From positions 1-61,461 of the forward strand of contig PLOR01000076.1 of the NCBI GenBank assembly GCA_003142185.1: a DNA stretch of 61,461 bases. Reading direction: 5' to 3'. Below, piece after piece: positions 36,538 to 44,501 of the stretch. Within the stretch, counting starts at the first letter, position 1. Every line of letters begins with the position of its first letter. The position numbers were made by a program, and so were the translations under genes. This stretch comes from Bryobacterales bacterium (GTDB taxonomy: Bacteria > Acidobacteriota > Terriglobia > Bryobacterales > Bryobacteraceae). The notes below the pieces were generated by a model. The model ran no database searches and had not been told where the DNA came from. It saw nothing but the letters and a program-made list of their open reading frames with translations.

Positions 36538-36916
36538 CCGCAACATATTCAGGGCGGTTCGCGGACCCGTGACGCTGATCACGATCGGAGGCCTGTTTGC
36601 CCTGCAGAACTTCACGCCCTACGACTTCGGCCAGACTTGGCCCGTGCTGCTGATCGTATTCGGCCTGCTGAGTCTGCTGGGGCGGACCATGGCGCCGCCG
36701 CCGCCCGCCCCGCCGCCACCGCAATACGCCTGGCAGCCGCCAGCGTGGCAACCGCAGCCGCCTGCCGATCAGCCGGCGCCTGGCGGGTACCGCGCCACGT
36801 CTTACGCGCAGGGCCCCTATGCGCAGCCGCCGGCCGGCGCGGATCCGGGTGCGTCATCCAGTCCGGCCAAGCCGGATACTCCGCCTGAAAGTTCCACTCC
36901 TGGAGGTGCTGTATGA
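36527..36916 (+). CDS. LiaF-like transmembrane protein with Pro/Gln-rich tail
   Basis: 129 residues. The N-terminal hairpin RGPVTLITIGGLFALQNFTPYDFGQTWPVLLIVFGLLSLLGR (core ITIGGLFAL, WPVLLIVFG) is paralogous to segments of the proteins on both sides. From residue 50 on it is low-complexity, rich in Pro, Gln and Ala (PPPPQYAW, PQPPADQPAP). ATG 36527 follows GGGAGAA and overlaps the upstream stop; the downstream gene overlaps by ATGA. Confidence 0.78.
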   Translation: MKGDRNIFRAVRGPVTLITIGGLFALQNFTPYDFGQTWPVLLIVFGLLSLLGRTMAPPPPAPPPPQYAWQPPAWQPQPPADQPAPGGYRATSYAQGPYAQPPAGADPGASSSPAKPDTPPESSTPGGAV

Positions 36917-38346
36917 GACCGCGTTCTCTCACCGGGCCGCTCATCCTGGTCATCATCGGCGGCCTTTTCCTGTGGCGCAATCTCCACCCGGAGGCGCCCA
37001 TCTACGAGATTTTCGCGCTCTACTGGCCGTTCCTGCTCGTCCTCTGGGGCGTGTTGCGGCTGATCGAAGTCGCCTGGCCCGGCTCTCCCTGGAAGAGCGG
37101 CTTCAGCGGTGGCGAGGTGGTGCTCGTCATACTGGTCTGCCTTCTCGGCTCGGCGATGTGGGCCGGCTACCGCAACGGCATCCACTGGAATGGTGAAGGT
37201 CTCAGCGTCTTCGGCAATGAGTACGACTATCCGGTCTCCGCCAAGGCTCCGGCCGCCGGGATGAGGCGCATCGTCTTCGACATCGCGCGCGGCAATATCA
37301 AGGTGACCGGCGCCGATACGCAAGAGGTTGCGGTGAGCGGCAACAAAGTGATCCGCAGTTTTGGGCGGGAGGATGCGGACCGCACCAACAACAACACGCC
37401 AATCGAGGTGGTGCCCGAAGGCGATCACCTGCTGGTCCGCGCCAACCAGGATCGAGCGTCCAATAACCAGCGCGTCTCCGACGATATCGAAGTGACCGTG
37501 CCTCGCGCGATGGCGGTGGAAGCCCGCGGCCGGCGCGGCGATTTCGAGATCGGCGATATCGATGGCGATGTCGTGCTGGGAGGCGCCCACGGAGACGTGC
37601 GCCTGTCCCGGCTGGGCGGCAACGCCCGCGTGGAAGTGAACCACAGCGAAACCATCCGCGCCGTGGATGTGAAGGGCCATATCGATGTGCAGGGTGAGGG
37701 CTCCGACCTCTCGCTCGAAAACGTGCAGGGGCAGGTCACCATCAGCGGGGCTTTTACCGGCACCCTGGATTTCAAGAACCTGGCTAAGCCGCTGCAGTTT
37801 GAAGGCGCGCGCAACACCGAGTTGCACGTGGAAGCCGTGCCGGGCAACATCAGCATGGACATGGGCGAATTCACCGCCAATGGGCTAGTGGGACCGGTGC
37901 GGCTGATCACGCGCTCGCGCGATATCAAAATCGGCCGCTTCAGCCAGACCATGACCGTCGAGACCGAGCATGGCAACATCGAGCTCGATCCGGGCATGCC
38001 CGTGCCCGCCATTGAAGCGCGCTCCGGCGCCGGCAACATCGAGCTGACGCTGCCCGAAAAGGCCGCCTTCCAGCTCAGTGCCACCGCCGAGCGCGGCGAT
38101 GCCACCAACGATTTCGGCGAGCAGATTCAGAAAGAGAGTTTCGGACGCAGCGCCACTTTGAAAGGCAAGGTGGGCGATGGCCCATCCATCCGGCTCACCG
38201 CCTCTCATGGCGAGGTGGAAGTGCGCAAGGGCGATGACTCGGTGCGCCCGCCCGATACCCCCGCCGCCGCACCCGCCGCACCGGCTCCGCCAGCACAACC
38301 CAAGGCTCCGGCTAAGAATCTCAAAGACTCCGAGATCAAGCTGTGA
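36913..38346 (+). CDS. LiaF-like membrane protein with DUF4097 beta-helix domain
   Basis: 477 residues. The N-terminal LiaF-type hairpin (LTGPLILVIIGGLFLWRN, ALYWPFLLVLWGVLRLIE) and a third membrane segment (VVLVILVCLLGSAMW) are followed by about 300 residues of repetitive DUF4097 adhesin-like beta-solenoid: GNIKVTG, GDFEIGDIDGDVVLGGAHGDVRLSRLGG, GHIDVQGEGSDLSLENVQGQVTISG, GNIELDPG. An Ala/Pro-rich tail ends the protein. In Firmicutes LiaF and related proteins sense envelope stress; here the role is inferred from this homology and from the ECF/anti-sigma genes upstream. Confidence 0.82.
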   Translation: MRPRSLTGPLILVIIGGLFLWRNLHPEAPIYEIFALYWPFLLVLWGVLRLIEVAWPGSPWKSGFSGGEVVLVILVCLLGSAMWAGYRNGIHWNGEGLSVFGNEYDYPVSAKAPAAGMRRIVFDIARGNIKVTGADTQEVAVSGNKVIRSFGREDADRTNNNTPIEVVPEGDHLLVRANQDRASNNQRVSDDIEVTVPRAMAVEARGRRGDFEIGDIDGDVVLGGAHGDVRLSRLGGNARVEVNHSETIRAVDVKGHIDVQGEGSDLSLENVQGQVTISGAFTGTLDFKNLAKPLQFEGARNTELHVEAVPGNISMDMGEFTANGLVGPVRLITRSRDIKIGRFSQTMTVETEHGNIELDPGMPVPAIEARSGAGNIELTLPEKAAFQLSATAERGDATNDFGEQIQKESFGRSATLKGKVGDGPSIRLTASHGEVEVRKGDDSVRPPDTPAAAPAAPAPPAQPKAPAKNLKDSEIKL

Positions 38347-39728
38347 ACCCCGGCAGCGGGGCGGGTGCGTCCGCCCCGCTGCTGATTCTCTTCCTGGTCA
38401 ACGTTCTTAATTTCTACGACCGGCAGGTGCTGGGCGCCGTGCTCGAACCGCTGCACCGCGAGTTCGGTCTTTCCGATACCCAGCTCGCCGTGCTGGCCAC
38501 GGCCTTCACGCTGCTCTACGCGGTGGCGGGCTTGCCGCTCGGGCGGCTGGCCGACACGTGGAGCCGCAAACGTCTGCTCACCATCGGCGTCGGCGTGTGG
38601 GGCGCGCTGACAGCCCTCGGCGGGCTGGCCTCCAGTTACGGGATGTTGCTGGCGACGCGCCTGGGCGTGGGGATCGGCGAAGCCACCTGCGCACCCGCCG
38701 CCACAAGCTGGATCGGCGACCTGGTGCCCGCCGGCCGCCGCGCGCGCGCCATGGCCACGTTCATGATGGCCGTCCCCGTGGGCGGATTTCTCAGCTTCGC
38801 AGTGGGAGGCCCGATGGCGCAGGCCTGGGGCTGGCGCATAGCATTGGTGCTGGCCGCGCTTCCAGCGGTGGCGCTGGTGCCCGCGCTGGCGGCACTGCGG
38901 GAGCCGGTAAGGTGGGGCAGGTTTCAACCTGCCAACGCCCGCTTGCGGGCGGGTGCTCTCCCAGTTTCCGACGGTCCCCCCTCCGAATTGGGCCATGACC
39001 GTTCCGAACCGAGCCACGACCGTGAGGGAGTGGTTCACCGCAAGGACGCAACCTCAAACGTCGAGACGCTCAGCCCCTGGCTGCTGGCGCGCATCCCTGC
39101 GTTCTGGTGGATCGCCGGCTCCGGCGCCATCGTCAATTTCATGCTCTACAGCTTCTCGCTCTTTCTGCCGGCGTTTCTCACCCGCTATCATGGCCTGTCG
39201 GTGGCGCGCTCGGGCGTCTGGAGCGGGGTTGGATCGGGCGCCGCGGGTGTGCTCGGTGCGCTGGCTGCCGGTTACCTGGGCGATCGAGTGGCACGCGACC
39301 TCGGCCGCCGCCGCCTCCTGCTGGCCGCTGCGGCAGCCGCTCTCGCCGCCCCGCCGGCCTTTGCCGCCATTAGTCTGCCCGCCGGTAGTGTCGTCGCCGC
39401 AGTTCTGCTTCTCATGCTGGCTTACGGCTTGTGGCAGACTTACTACGGCTTGGTCTACGCCGCCATCCAGGATATCGTGCCCGGACAGTTACGCGGCACC
39501 GCGATGGCCACTTACTATCTCGCCATGTACTTATGTGGCGCGTCCTTCGGCCCGCTCGTGACTGGCCGCCTCAGCGACCATTTCGCCCGTGTGGCCGCTA
39601 ACTCAGGCATCGCGCTAGAGGCCGCCCGCGCGATCGGCTTACATCAGGCCATGTATCTCATCCCCGTGTGCTCGGTGATGCTCGCCGCCGTGTTATGGAC
39701 GGCAGGCCGATCGTGGAAGCAGGAGTAA
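38343..39728 (+). CDS. MFS transporter (spinster-like) with repeat-derived central loop
   Basis: 461 residues, 12 membrane helices. The N-terminal half has LNFYDRQVLGAVLEPL, GLPLGRLADTWSRKRLL and GIGEATCAPAATSWIGD, which are typical of the spinster/exuT-like MFS group. The loop between helices 6 and 7 (about residues 187-240) is abnormal: it is encoded by a REP-like palindrome (38911-38952) and a second repeat (about 39005-39045) read through in frame. Both halves remain intact, so the transporter may still work. It overlaps the DUF4097 gene by ATGA, placing it at the end of the ECF operon. Confidence 0.85.
   Translation: MNPGSGAGASAPLLILFLVNVLNFYDRQVLGAVLEPLHREFGLSDTQLAVLATAFTLLYAVAGLPLGRLADTWSRKRLLTIGVGVWGALTALGGLASSYGMLLATRLGVGIGEATCAPAATSWIGDLVPAGRRARAMATFMMAVPVGGFLSFAVGGPMAQAWGWRIALVLAALPAVALVPALAALREPVRWGRFQPANARLRAGALPVSDGPPSELGHDRSEPSHDREGVVHRKDATSNVETLSPWLLARIPAFWWIAGSGAIVNFMLYSFSLFLPAFLTRYHGLSVARSGVWSGVGSGAAGVLGALAAGYLGDRVARDLGRRRLLLAAAAAALAAPPAFAAISLPAGSVVAAVLLLMLAYGLWQTYYGLVYAAIQDIVPGQLRGTAMATYYLAMYLCGASFGPLVTGRLSDHFARVAANSGIALEAARAIGLHQAMYLIPVCSVMLAAVLWTAGRSWKQE
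38911..38952 (+). repeat. REP-like double palindrome inside the MFS gene
   Basis: GGTGGGGCAGG/CCTGCC stem, then CCAACGCCCGCTTGCGGGCG. The second part is identical to that at 10972-11012. It contributes codons for about 14 residues of the central loop. Confidence 0.75.
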
Positions 39729-39783
39729 CTGCGTGGTGTGGGCAAGCCAAAGAGCATGCCTCACCGACGGCACGCACGGTATT

Positions 39784-39818
39784 GGTGGGGCAAGCTTAAA
39801 GCTAAAGGATGCCCCACC
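39784..39818. repeat. REP-like palindrome with 9-bp perfect arms
   Basis: GGTGGGGCA ... TGCCCCACC around an AAGCTTAAAGCT core. It lies between the MFS gene and the type II DAHP synthase. Confidence 0.7.
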
Positions 39819-39844
39819 CGCCCCCTGTGATACCGTGAAGGTGC

Positions 39845-41212
39845 ATGGAGCGCACCGCCGAACTGAGCCTCTGGACGCCGCCATCCTGGCGCACGCGCGA
39901 CGCGCTGCAGCAGCCCGAGTACCCCGATCCGGCCGCTCTCGAAGCCGTCCTGGCGGAGCTAAGCGCGCTCCCGCCGCTGGTCACCAGTTGGGAAATCGTG
40001 CAACTGCGCCAGCTCCTCGGCGAGGCCACGGCCGGCCGCTGCTTCGTGCTGCAGGCGGGCGATTGCGCCGAGCGATTCGCGGCCTGCACTCCCAACCGCA
40101 TCACCAATAGTTTGAAAGTGCTGCTGCAAATGAGCCTGGTGCTGGTGATGGGCGCACAGCGGCCGGTCATCCGCATGGGCCGCTTCGCGGGCCAATACGC
40201 CAAGCCGCGCTCGGCCGCCACGGAAGTGCGCGATGGCGTGGAGCTGCCCTCCTACCGCGGCGACAACGTCAACCGGGCGGAATTCACGCGCGAGGCCCGC
40301 ACGCCCGACCCCGCGCTTCTGCTGCGCGGTTATGAGCGCGCCGCGCTTACCCTGAACTTCGTGCGCGCGCTGGTCAAGGGCGGCTTCGCCGATCTCCATC
40401 ACCCGGAGTACTTCGAGTTGGATTGGGCCGCCCGCTCGCCGCTCGCCGAAGAGTACCACCGCATGGTCGAAACCATCAACGAATCGCTGCGTTTCACCGA
40501 GCATGTGCTGGGCGTGCGGGCTGGCGCCACCGACCGCATCGATTTCTACACCTGCCATGAGGCCCTGCACCTCGGTTCGGAAGAAGCGCAGACGCGCCAC
40601 GTGCCGCGCCGTGCGGGCTACTTCAACCTGGCCACCCATTTTCCCTGGATCGGACTCCGCACCAACTCGCCCGGCGGCGCGCACGTCGAATACATGCGGG
40701 GCATCGAAAACCCCATCGGCATCAAGGTCGGCCCCGGTACCACCCGCGAAAGCATCGGACGCTGGTTGGAGGCGCTCGATCCGGCGCGCCAGCCGGGGCG
40801 CCTGACGCTGATTCATCGCTGCGGCGCCCGGCGCATCGCCGACGAATTGCCGGCGCTGATCGAAGCCACGCGGGCCGAGGGCGGCAACGTGTTGTGGATC
40901 GCGGACCCAATGCATGGCAATACGCAAACCACCTCCAGCGGAGTGAAGACGCGCCGCTTCGAGGATATCTACTCCGAGGTGGAGCAGTCCTTCGATATCC
41001 ACCGCGCCCTGGGGTGCAAACTCGGTGGCGTCCACATCGAAGTAACCGGCGAGAACGTCACCGAGTGCACAGGCGGCTCCAACGGGCCCAGCGAATCCGA
41101 CCTCGGCCGCGCCTATGAATCCGAAGTCGACCCTCGCCTTAACTACGAGCAATCGCTCGAGCTGGCCTTCCTCATCGCGCGCAAGATGAAAGCCGACGAG
41201 CAGGCCGCATAA
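39845..41212 (+). CDS. DAHP synthase, type II (plant/AroH-like)
   Basis: 455 residues. Recognised by PPSWR near the start, FVLQAGDCAERF, RMGRFAGQYAKPRS, SYRGDNVN, CHEALHL, HFPWIG, VGPGTT, HRCGARRIADELP, WIADPMHGNT, VHIEVTGENVTEC and DPRLNYEQSLELAF. Catalyses the same reaction as the type I enzyme at 26038 but is unrelated in sequence and differently regulated (type II enzymes often respond to several aromatic end products). It stands alone, not beside other shikimate or phenazine genes. Confidence 0.95.
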   Translation: MERTAELSLWTPPSWRTRDALQQPEYPDPAALEAVLAELSALPPLVTSWEIVQLRQLLGEATAGRCFVLQAGDCAERFAACTPNRITNSLKVLLQMSLVLVMGAQRPVIRMGRFAGQYAKPRSAATEVRDGVELPSYRGDNVNRAEFTREARTPDPALLLRGYERAALTLNFVRALVKGGFADLHHPEYFELDWAARSPLAEEYHRMVETINESLRFTEHVLGVRAGATDRIDFYTCHEALHLGSEEAQTRHVPRRAGYFNLATHFPWIGLRTNSPGGAHVEYMRGIENPIGIKVGPGTTRESIGRWLEALDPARQPGRLTLIHRCGARRIADELPALIEATRAEGGNVLWIADPMHGNTQTTSSGVKTRRFEDIYSEVEQSFDIHRALGCKLGGVHIEVTGENVTECTGGSNGPSESDLGRAYESEVDPRLNYEQSLELAFLIARKMKADEQAA

Positions 41213-41230
41213 CCACCCGATTCCGGAAGC

Positions 41231-41305
41231 GTGGCAGCGCGGCGTGCACCGACAAAGAAATGTCGAGACGACTCTCGACACATCAGGCTTGACAGCCCGC
41301 GCCAC
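41231..41305. repeat. Diverged, shorter relative of the 113-bp palindromic repeat
   Basis: Ends GTGGC/GCCAC and an internal TGTCGAGA-CGAC-TCTCGACA hairpin match the outer and middle hairpins of 4691-4803; the third hairpin is missing. Confidence 0.5.
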
Positions 41306-41307
41306 AC

Positions 41308-41910
41308 CTAATTGCCGATGTTGAGCACTTCAAAATGGAAGCGGTGCGGCGGCAGCAGCATCAGGGCTTCGGGAACCAGGTGCGACCAGGTCCGGTAGGC
41401 CGTGTCGGCGACCGTGGAGTTCAGGTACAGCAGGAATTGGTTGGAGCAGCAATCGATGGGCGGCGGCTGGCGGAAGGTGAGCCGCAGGCCCACCGCGCGC
41501 TCCAGCGCCACGCCCGCCGTGGCGACTTGCTTTTCCTCGAGCAGGGTCACGAAACTGGAGCGGCTGGCATGCGGCCACACATCGGGATGCAGCAACTGGC
41601 GAAGCACGTCGGCGCCCTCGAAGGTGATCTCGCACTGCCGGATCCATTCCAGAATGGAATCGCCCCACTGCCATTGCGCCCGCAGCCCCTGGTACCGTTC
41701 AGTCAGTTGCACAGCGAGTTCGAACTTGCGGTGCTCCAGCACCTCCTCGGTAGCATCGCTCGCCGCCAGCATATCTTCGGCTTCGGGCATCACCGAAGCC
41801 AGATCTGGCGCTTCTTGGGCGGGTGAGTGGTCCGCCAACGAATTGAGCAGCAGCGGCGGGAGCTCATGCGTTCCGTTGCCCGGAATGTCGATATAACGCG
41901 CGTCGCTCAT
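41308..41910 (-). CDS. Hypothetical protein
   Basis: 200 residues that I do not recognise. Soluble, mostly helical in the middle (EVLEHRKFELAVQLTERYQGLRAQWQWGDSILEWIRQCE), with the C-terminus rich in hydrophobic and aromatic residues (FLLYLNSTVADTAYRTWSHLVPEALMLLPPHRFHFEVLN). No signal peptide. Begins MSDARYIDIPGNGTHELPP. Codon usage matches the neighbours, supporting a real gene. It is followed closely by the 3' side of the type II DAHP synthase (convergent). Confidence 0.7.
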   Translation of the reverse strand: MSDARYIDIPGNGTHELPPLLLNSLADHSPAQEAPDLASVMPEAEDMLAASDATEEVLEHRKFELAVQLTERYQGLRAQWQWGDSILEWIRQCEITFEGADVLRQLLHPDVWPHASRSSFVTLLEEKQVATAGVALERAVGLRLTFRQPPPIDCCSNQFLLYLNSTVADTAYRTWSHLVPEALMLLPPHRFHFEVLNIGN

Positions 41911-42111
41911 CGCTAGCCTCCCCTACTACATATCGACGTAAAACCACGGTGCACTTGTTTCATTTTGTATGCAAGCTGGTCGAAAGTGAACTAAAAAGAC
42001 TTGATGCGGGTTATGGCTCTGGGTGATGAGGCGCCGCCTGCCTGCCCTGGCTGGACGGATAGCTGCGGTTCAAGATTCGCCGGGGCCGGACGAAAAGCCT
42101 TTTGAAAGGCA

Positions 42112-42324
42112 GTGCCGGTGGCCAAGAACTCGGGTCCAGGGAGTGCGCGTCCGACCGTTCCAGTGATCGGTGTCGATGCGAGCGAGTTGCGCTGGGTTCG
42201 CGCGCTGATCTCGCTGCTCCGCCACCCGGACCCAGTGGTGCCGGAGCTAACCCGGCACGCGCTCGATTATTTGAGCGACTCAGCCGCGTCAAGAAAAGCA
42301 CCACGGTTGGACAACACGGGCTGA
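42112..42324 (+). CDS. Small hypothetical protein
   Basis: A 70-residue ORF from GTG 42112. The centre (VIGVDASELRWVRALISLLRHPDPVVPELTRHALDYL) reads as an ordered helical protein and not as random translation. A convincing intrinsic terminator 35 bp downstream (42359-42380) supports transcription on this strand. A perfect hairpin (GCCTTTTGAAAGGC) lies immediately upstream of the start. No family recognised. Confidence 0.45.
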   Translation: MPVAKNSGPGSARPTVPVIGVDASELRWVRALISLLRHPDPVVPELTRHALDYLSDSAASRKAPRLDNTG

Positions 42325-42358
42325 GCCCCCCCGTGGCGCAGGCTGTCGAGCCTGCTGA

Positions 42359-42380
42359 GCCGAGAGTCATCTCGGCTTTT
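42359..42380 (+). terminator. Intrinsic terminator
   Basis: 7-bp perfect stem GCCGAGA/TCTCGGC with a GTCA loop, then TTTTCTTGGTTTT. Likely ends the small gene at 42112. Confidence 0.8.
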
Positions 42381-42409
42381 CTTGGTTTTCTTAGCGTTCC
42401 CGCCCCTCC

Positions 42410-42616
42410 TCACGCCTTCCGGAAAAACGGAATGCCGTCGCTTGGTTCGGCTTCCGCCACGCGGTCGCCAATCGCGACACGGTCTCCCAGCACGCGCGCG
42501 GTCACACGTCCGCCTCCATCGAGCGCCACAATCGCCGTCTGGTAGGGAACGTCCGCGGCGAACGCCTCCGGCGCAGACCAGATCACGGTCTCGGTATACA
42601 CGGTTCCGCTTCTCAT
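42410..42616 (-). CDS. DUF35-type OB-fold protein (thiolase partner), zinc ribbon absent
   Basis: 68 residues with an OB-fold pattern: GTVYTETVIWSAPEAFAADVPYQTAIVALDGGGRVTARVLGD. These proteins pair with SCP-x/ChsH-type thiolases and carry the YQTA/VPY-ALV pattern. Here the N-terminal zinc ribbon usual in DUF35 proteins is missing, so it is an OB-only form. It lies 16 bp downstream of the thiolase gene and is probably its heteromeric subunit. Confidence 0.8.
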   Translation of the reverse strand: MRSGTVYTETVIWSAPEAFAADVPYQTAIVALDGGGRVTARVLGDRVAIGDRVAEAEPSDGIPFFRKA

Positions 42617-42632
42617 GCCGCTGCTCCGCCTT

Positions 42633-43793
42633 TCATGCTGCCCCGAGGATAGTGACCACGCAAGTGGCCCCGGATCCGCCCAGGTTCTCCGCCAGCGCGA
42701 GCGAATGCCGCTCGATCTGCCGCTCTCCGGCTTCGCCGCGAATCTGCAGCACCAGGTCGCAGATCTGCGCCACGCCGGTCGCGCCCACCGGATGGCCCTT
42801 CGATTTCAGGCCGCCGCTGGTGTTCACTGGCCGCTCGCCCCGCAGCGCCGTGCACCCTGCAAACGCGTACGGCCCGCCCTGTCCCTTTTCCACGAACCCC
42901 AGGTCTTCGGTGGCGACGATCTCGGCGATGGTGAAGCAGTCGTGCAACTCGGCGAACTCGATCTCGCGCGGCGTCACGCCGGCCATCCGGTACGCTTGTT
43001 CGCCCGCGCGCCGAACGGCCGGAAAAGTCACAATGTCCGCCTTCTGGTCCAGCGCTACGTAATCCGAACATTGCGCGATGCCCAGCACGCGCACCGGTTT
43101 TGCCGTGAATTCGCGGGCGCGCTCGAGCGGCGCCAGCAGCACCGCCGCCGCGCCATCGGAAACCAGCGAGCAATCGTATAGGTTGAGCGGCTCGGCGATC
43201 GGCTTGGCCTTCATCGCCTGTTCGAGCGTGATTACCTTGCGCATGTGGGCATCCGGATTGAGCGCCCCCGCCGCGTGGTTCTTCACCGCCACCATGGACA
43301 GGTGTTCTTTCTTGGTGCCGAACTCGTACATGTGGCGCCGGGCGATCATCGCGAACAGCGAGGCGAAGGTCGATCCCACCTTCATCTCGCCCGAGCAATC
43401 CCCCGCTTCGGCCAGAATCTGGCTGACGCGCGCGGTGGGCTGGGAGGTCATCTTCTCCACGCCCACCACCAGCACCAGGTCGTAGACGCCGGCCGCCACT
43501 TCCGTCCACGCGTGGAAGAAGGCCGAGCCGCTGGAGGCGCAGGCCGCTTCGATCCGTGTCGACGGCACGCCGTAGATTCCCAGCGCCGTCGATACATACG
43601 GCGCCAGGTGGTTTTGCCCCACAAATGCCGGCCCGGCGAAATTCCCCAGATAAAAGGACTCTACTTGCGCGGGCGCCGCGTGGGCGTTGCGCAGGCATTT
43701 CTCGCCGGCTTCCACCGCCAGGCTGCGCAGGTCCCTGTCCGCGAAAGCGCCGAACGCCGTCTTGCCGATCCCCACTATCGCAACCGGTCTCAT
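42633..43793 (-). CDS. Thiolase family acyltransferase (SCP-x-like)
   Basis: 386 residues. Catalytic Cys85 in EAACASSGSAFF, His in AELHDCFTI and the ending CGHP-like block as SGGLKSKGHPVGATG. The family cleaves or condenses beta-ketoacyl-CoA; SCP-x-like members with an OB-fold partner act on bulky or branched acyl chains. The Cys of the usual C-terminal CxG appears as LGGSGATCVVTIL. ATG 43793 is preferred over the in-frame start at 43826 because the protein then begins RPVAIVGIGKTAFG. Confidence 0.88.
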   Translation of the reverse strand: MRPVAIVGIGKTAFGAFADRDLRSLAVEAGEKCLRNAHAAPAQVESFYLGNFAGPAFVGQNHLAPYVSTALGIYGVPSTRIEAACASSGSAFFHAWTEVAAGVYDLVLVVGVEKMTSQPTARVSQILAEAGDCSGEMKVGSTFASLFAMIARRHMYEFGTKKEHLSMVAVKNHAAGALNPDAHMRKVITLEQAMKAKPIAEPLNLYDCSLVSDGAAAVLLAPLERAREFTAKPVRVLGIAQCSDYVALDQKADIVTFPAVRRAGEQAYRMAGVTPREIEFAELHDCFTIAEIVATEDLGFVEKGQGGPYAFAGCTALRGERPVNTSGGLKSKGHPVGATGVAQICDLVLQIRGEAGERQIERHSLALAENLGGSGATCVVTILGAA

Positions 43794-43817
43794 CTCAACC
43801 ACAAGCTTACAACGTTG

Positions 43818-43842
43818 GTAGGGCATGCTTTAAAGCTTGCCC
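43818..43842. repeat. GTAG-headed palindrome
   Basis: GTAG then GGCATGCTTT/AAAGCTTGCC, palindromic apart from one mismatched pair. It lies upstream of the thiolase gene. Confidence 0.6.
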
Positions 43843-43948
43843 AACACTGGAGCTAGCTTTCCCGCCATTGGTAGAATGAGCTTAGCGGATTTACTGCGCT
43901 TTTCGTTTCCACGTTTTGCGGGTTCCGGCGTCATCTTGTTAGGAACCT

Positions 43949-44497
43949 GTGACGACTGTCGTTTTGAGCCAGATGAGCGAAGTCATCGACCCGGGACTGG
44001 AGCTGCTCGATCGGCAAAACCGCTTTGTTAACGAGCACTTGCGGCGGATCTTCGTGCAGATTTATCGCATTGTCCGCAACCGCGCCGACGCTCAGGATCT
44101 GACCCAGGAAACGTTCATCAAGGCGCTCCAGCGGCAGGAACAGCTAAAGGATGAGCAGAAGGCCGCCCACTGGCTATCGAGAATCGCGACCAACACGGCC
44201 ATCGATTTCATGCGGCGCAGCGCGCGCGCCTCGTTCTGTGACATCGAGCTCGCCCCGCCGAGCCTCGCCGAGAGCCCGGAGCAGGCGCTGCTGCGGAGCG
44301 AGCATCACGATTATCTGGAAGATGGATTGCGCCTTTTGAGCCCACGCGAGCGGGCGGCGCTGATCCTGCGCGACGTGGAGGGTTTGCCGGCTGAAGAAGT
44401 GGCCCGCCACCTCAACTGTTCCAAGGCCACGGTGCGTTCGCACATCGCCAATGCGCGCACCAAGTTTCGCAAGTACGTGGAGAGAAGAAAGCGGTAA
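43949..44497 (+). CDS. ECF-family sigma-70 factor
   Basis: 182 residues. Region 2: RRIFVQIYRIVRNRADAQDLTQETFIKALQR; region 4: LRLLSPRERAALILRDVEGLPAEEVARHLNCSKATVRSHIANARTKFRKY. It starts at GTG 43949 or ATG 43973 (MSEVIDPG); the latter would be the more conventional N-terminus. The anti-sigma gene starts 4 bp after its stop. Codon use is typical of the region. It probably regulates the exported proteins downstream. Confidence 0.9.
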   Translation: MTTVVLSQMSEVIDPGLELLDRQNRFVNEHLRRIFVQIYRIVRNRADAQDLTQETFIKALQRQEQLKDEQKAAHWLSRIATNTAIDFMRRSARASFCDIELAPPSLAESPEQALLRSEHHDYLEDGLRLLSPRERAALILRDVEGLPAEEVARHLNCSKATVRSHIANARTKFRKYVERRKR

Positions 44498-44501
44498 GCG
44501 G

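Noticed and set aside
42000-42380. Structured non-coding RNA such as RNase P RNA, tmRNA or 6S RNA
   Set aside because: Several hairpins, but none of the universally conserved segments of those RNAs could be found.
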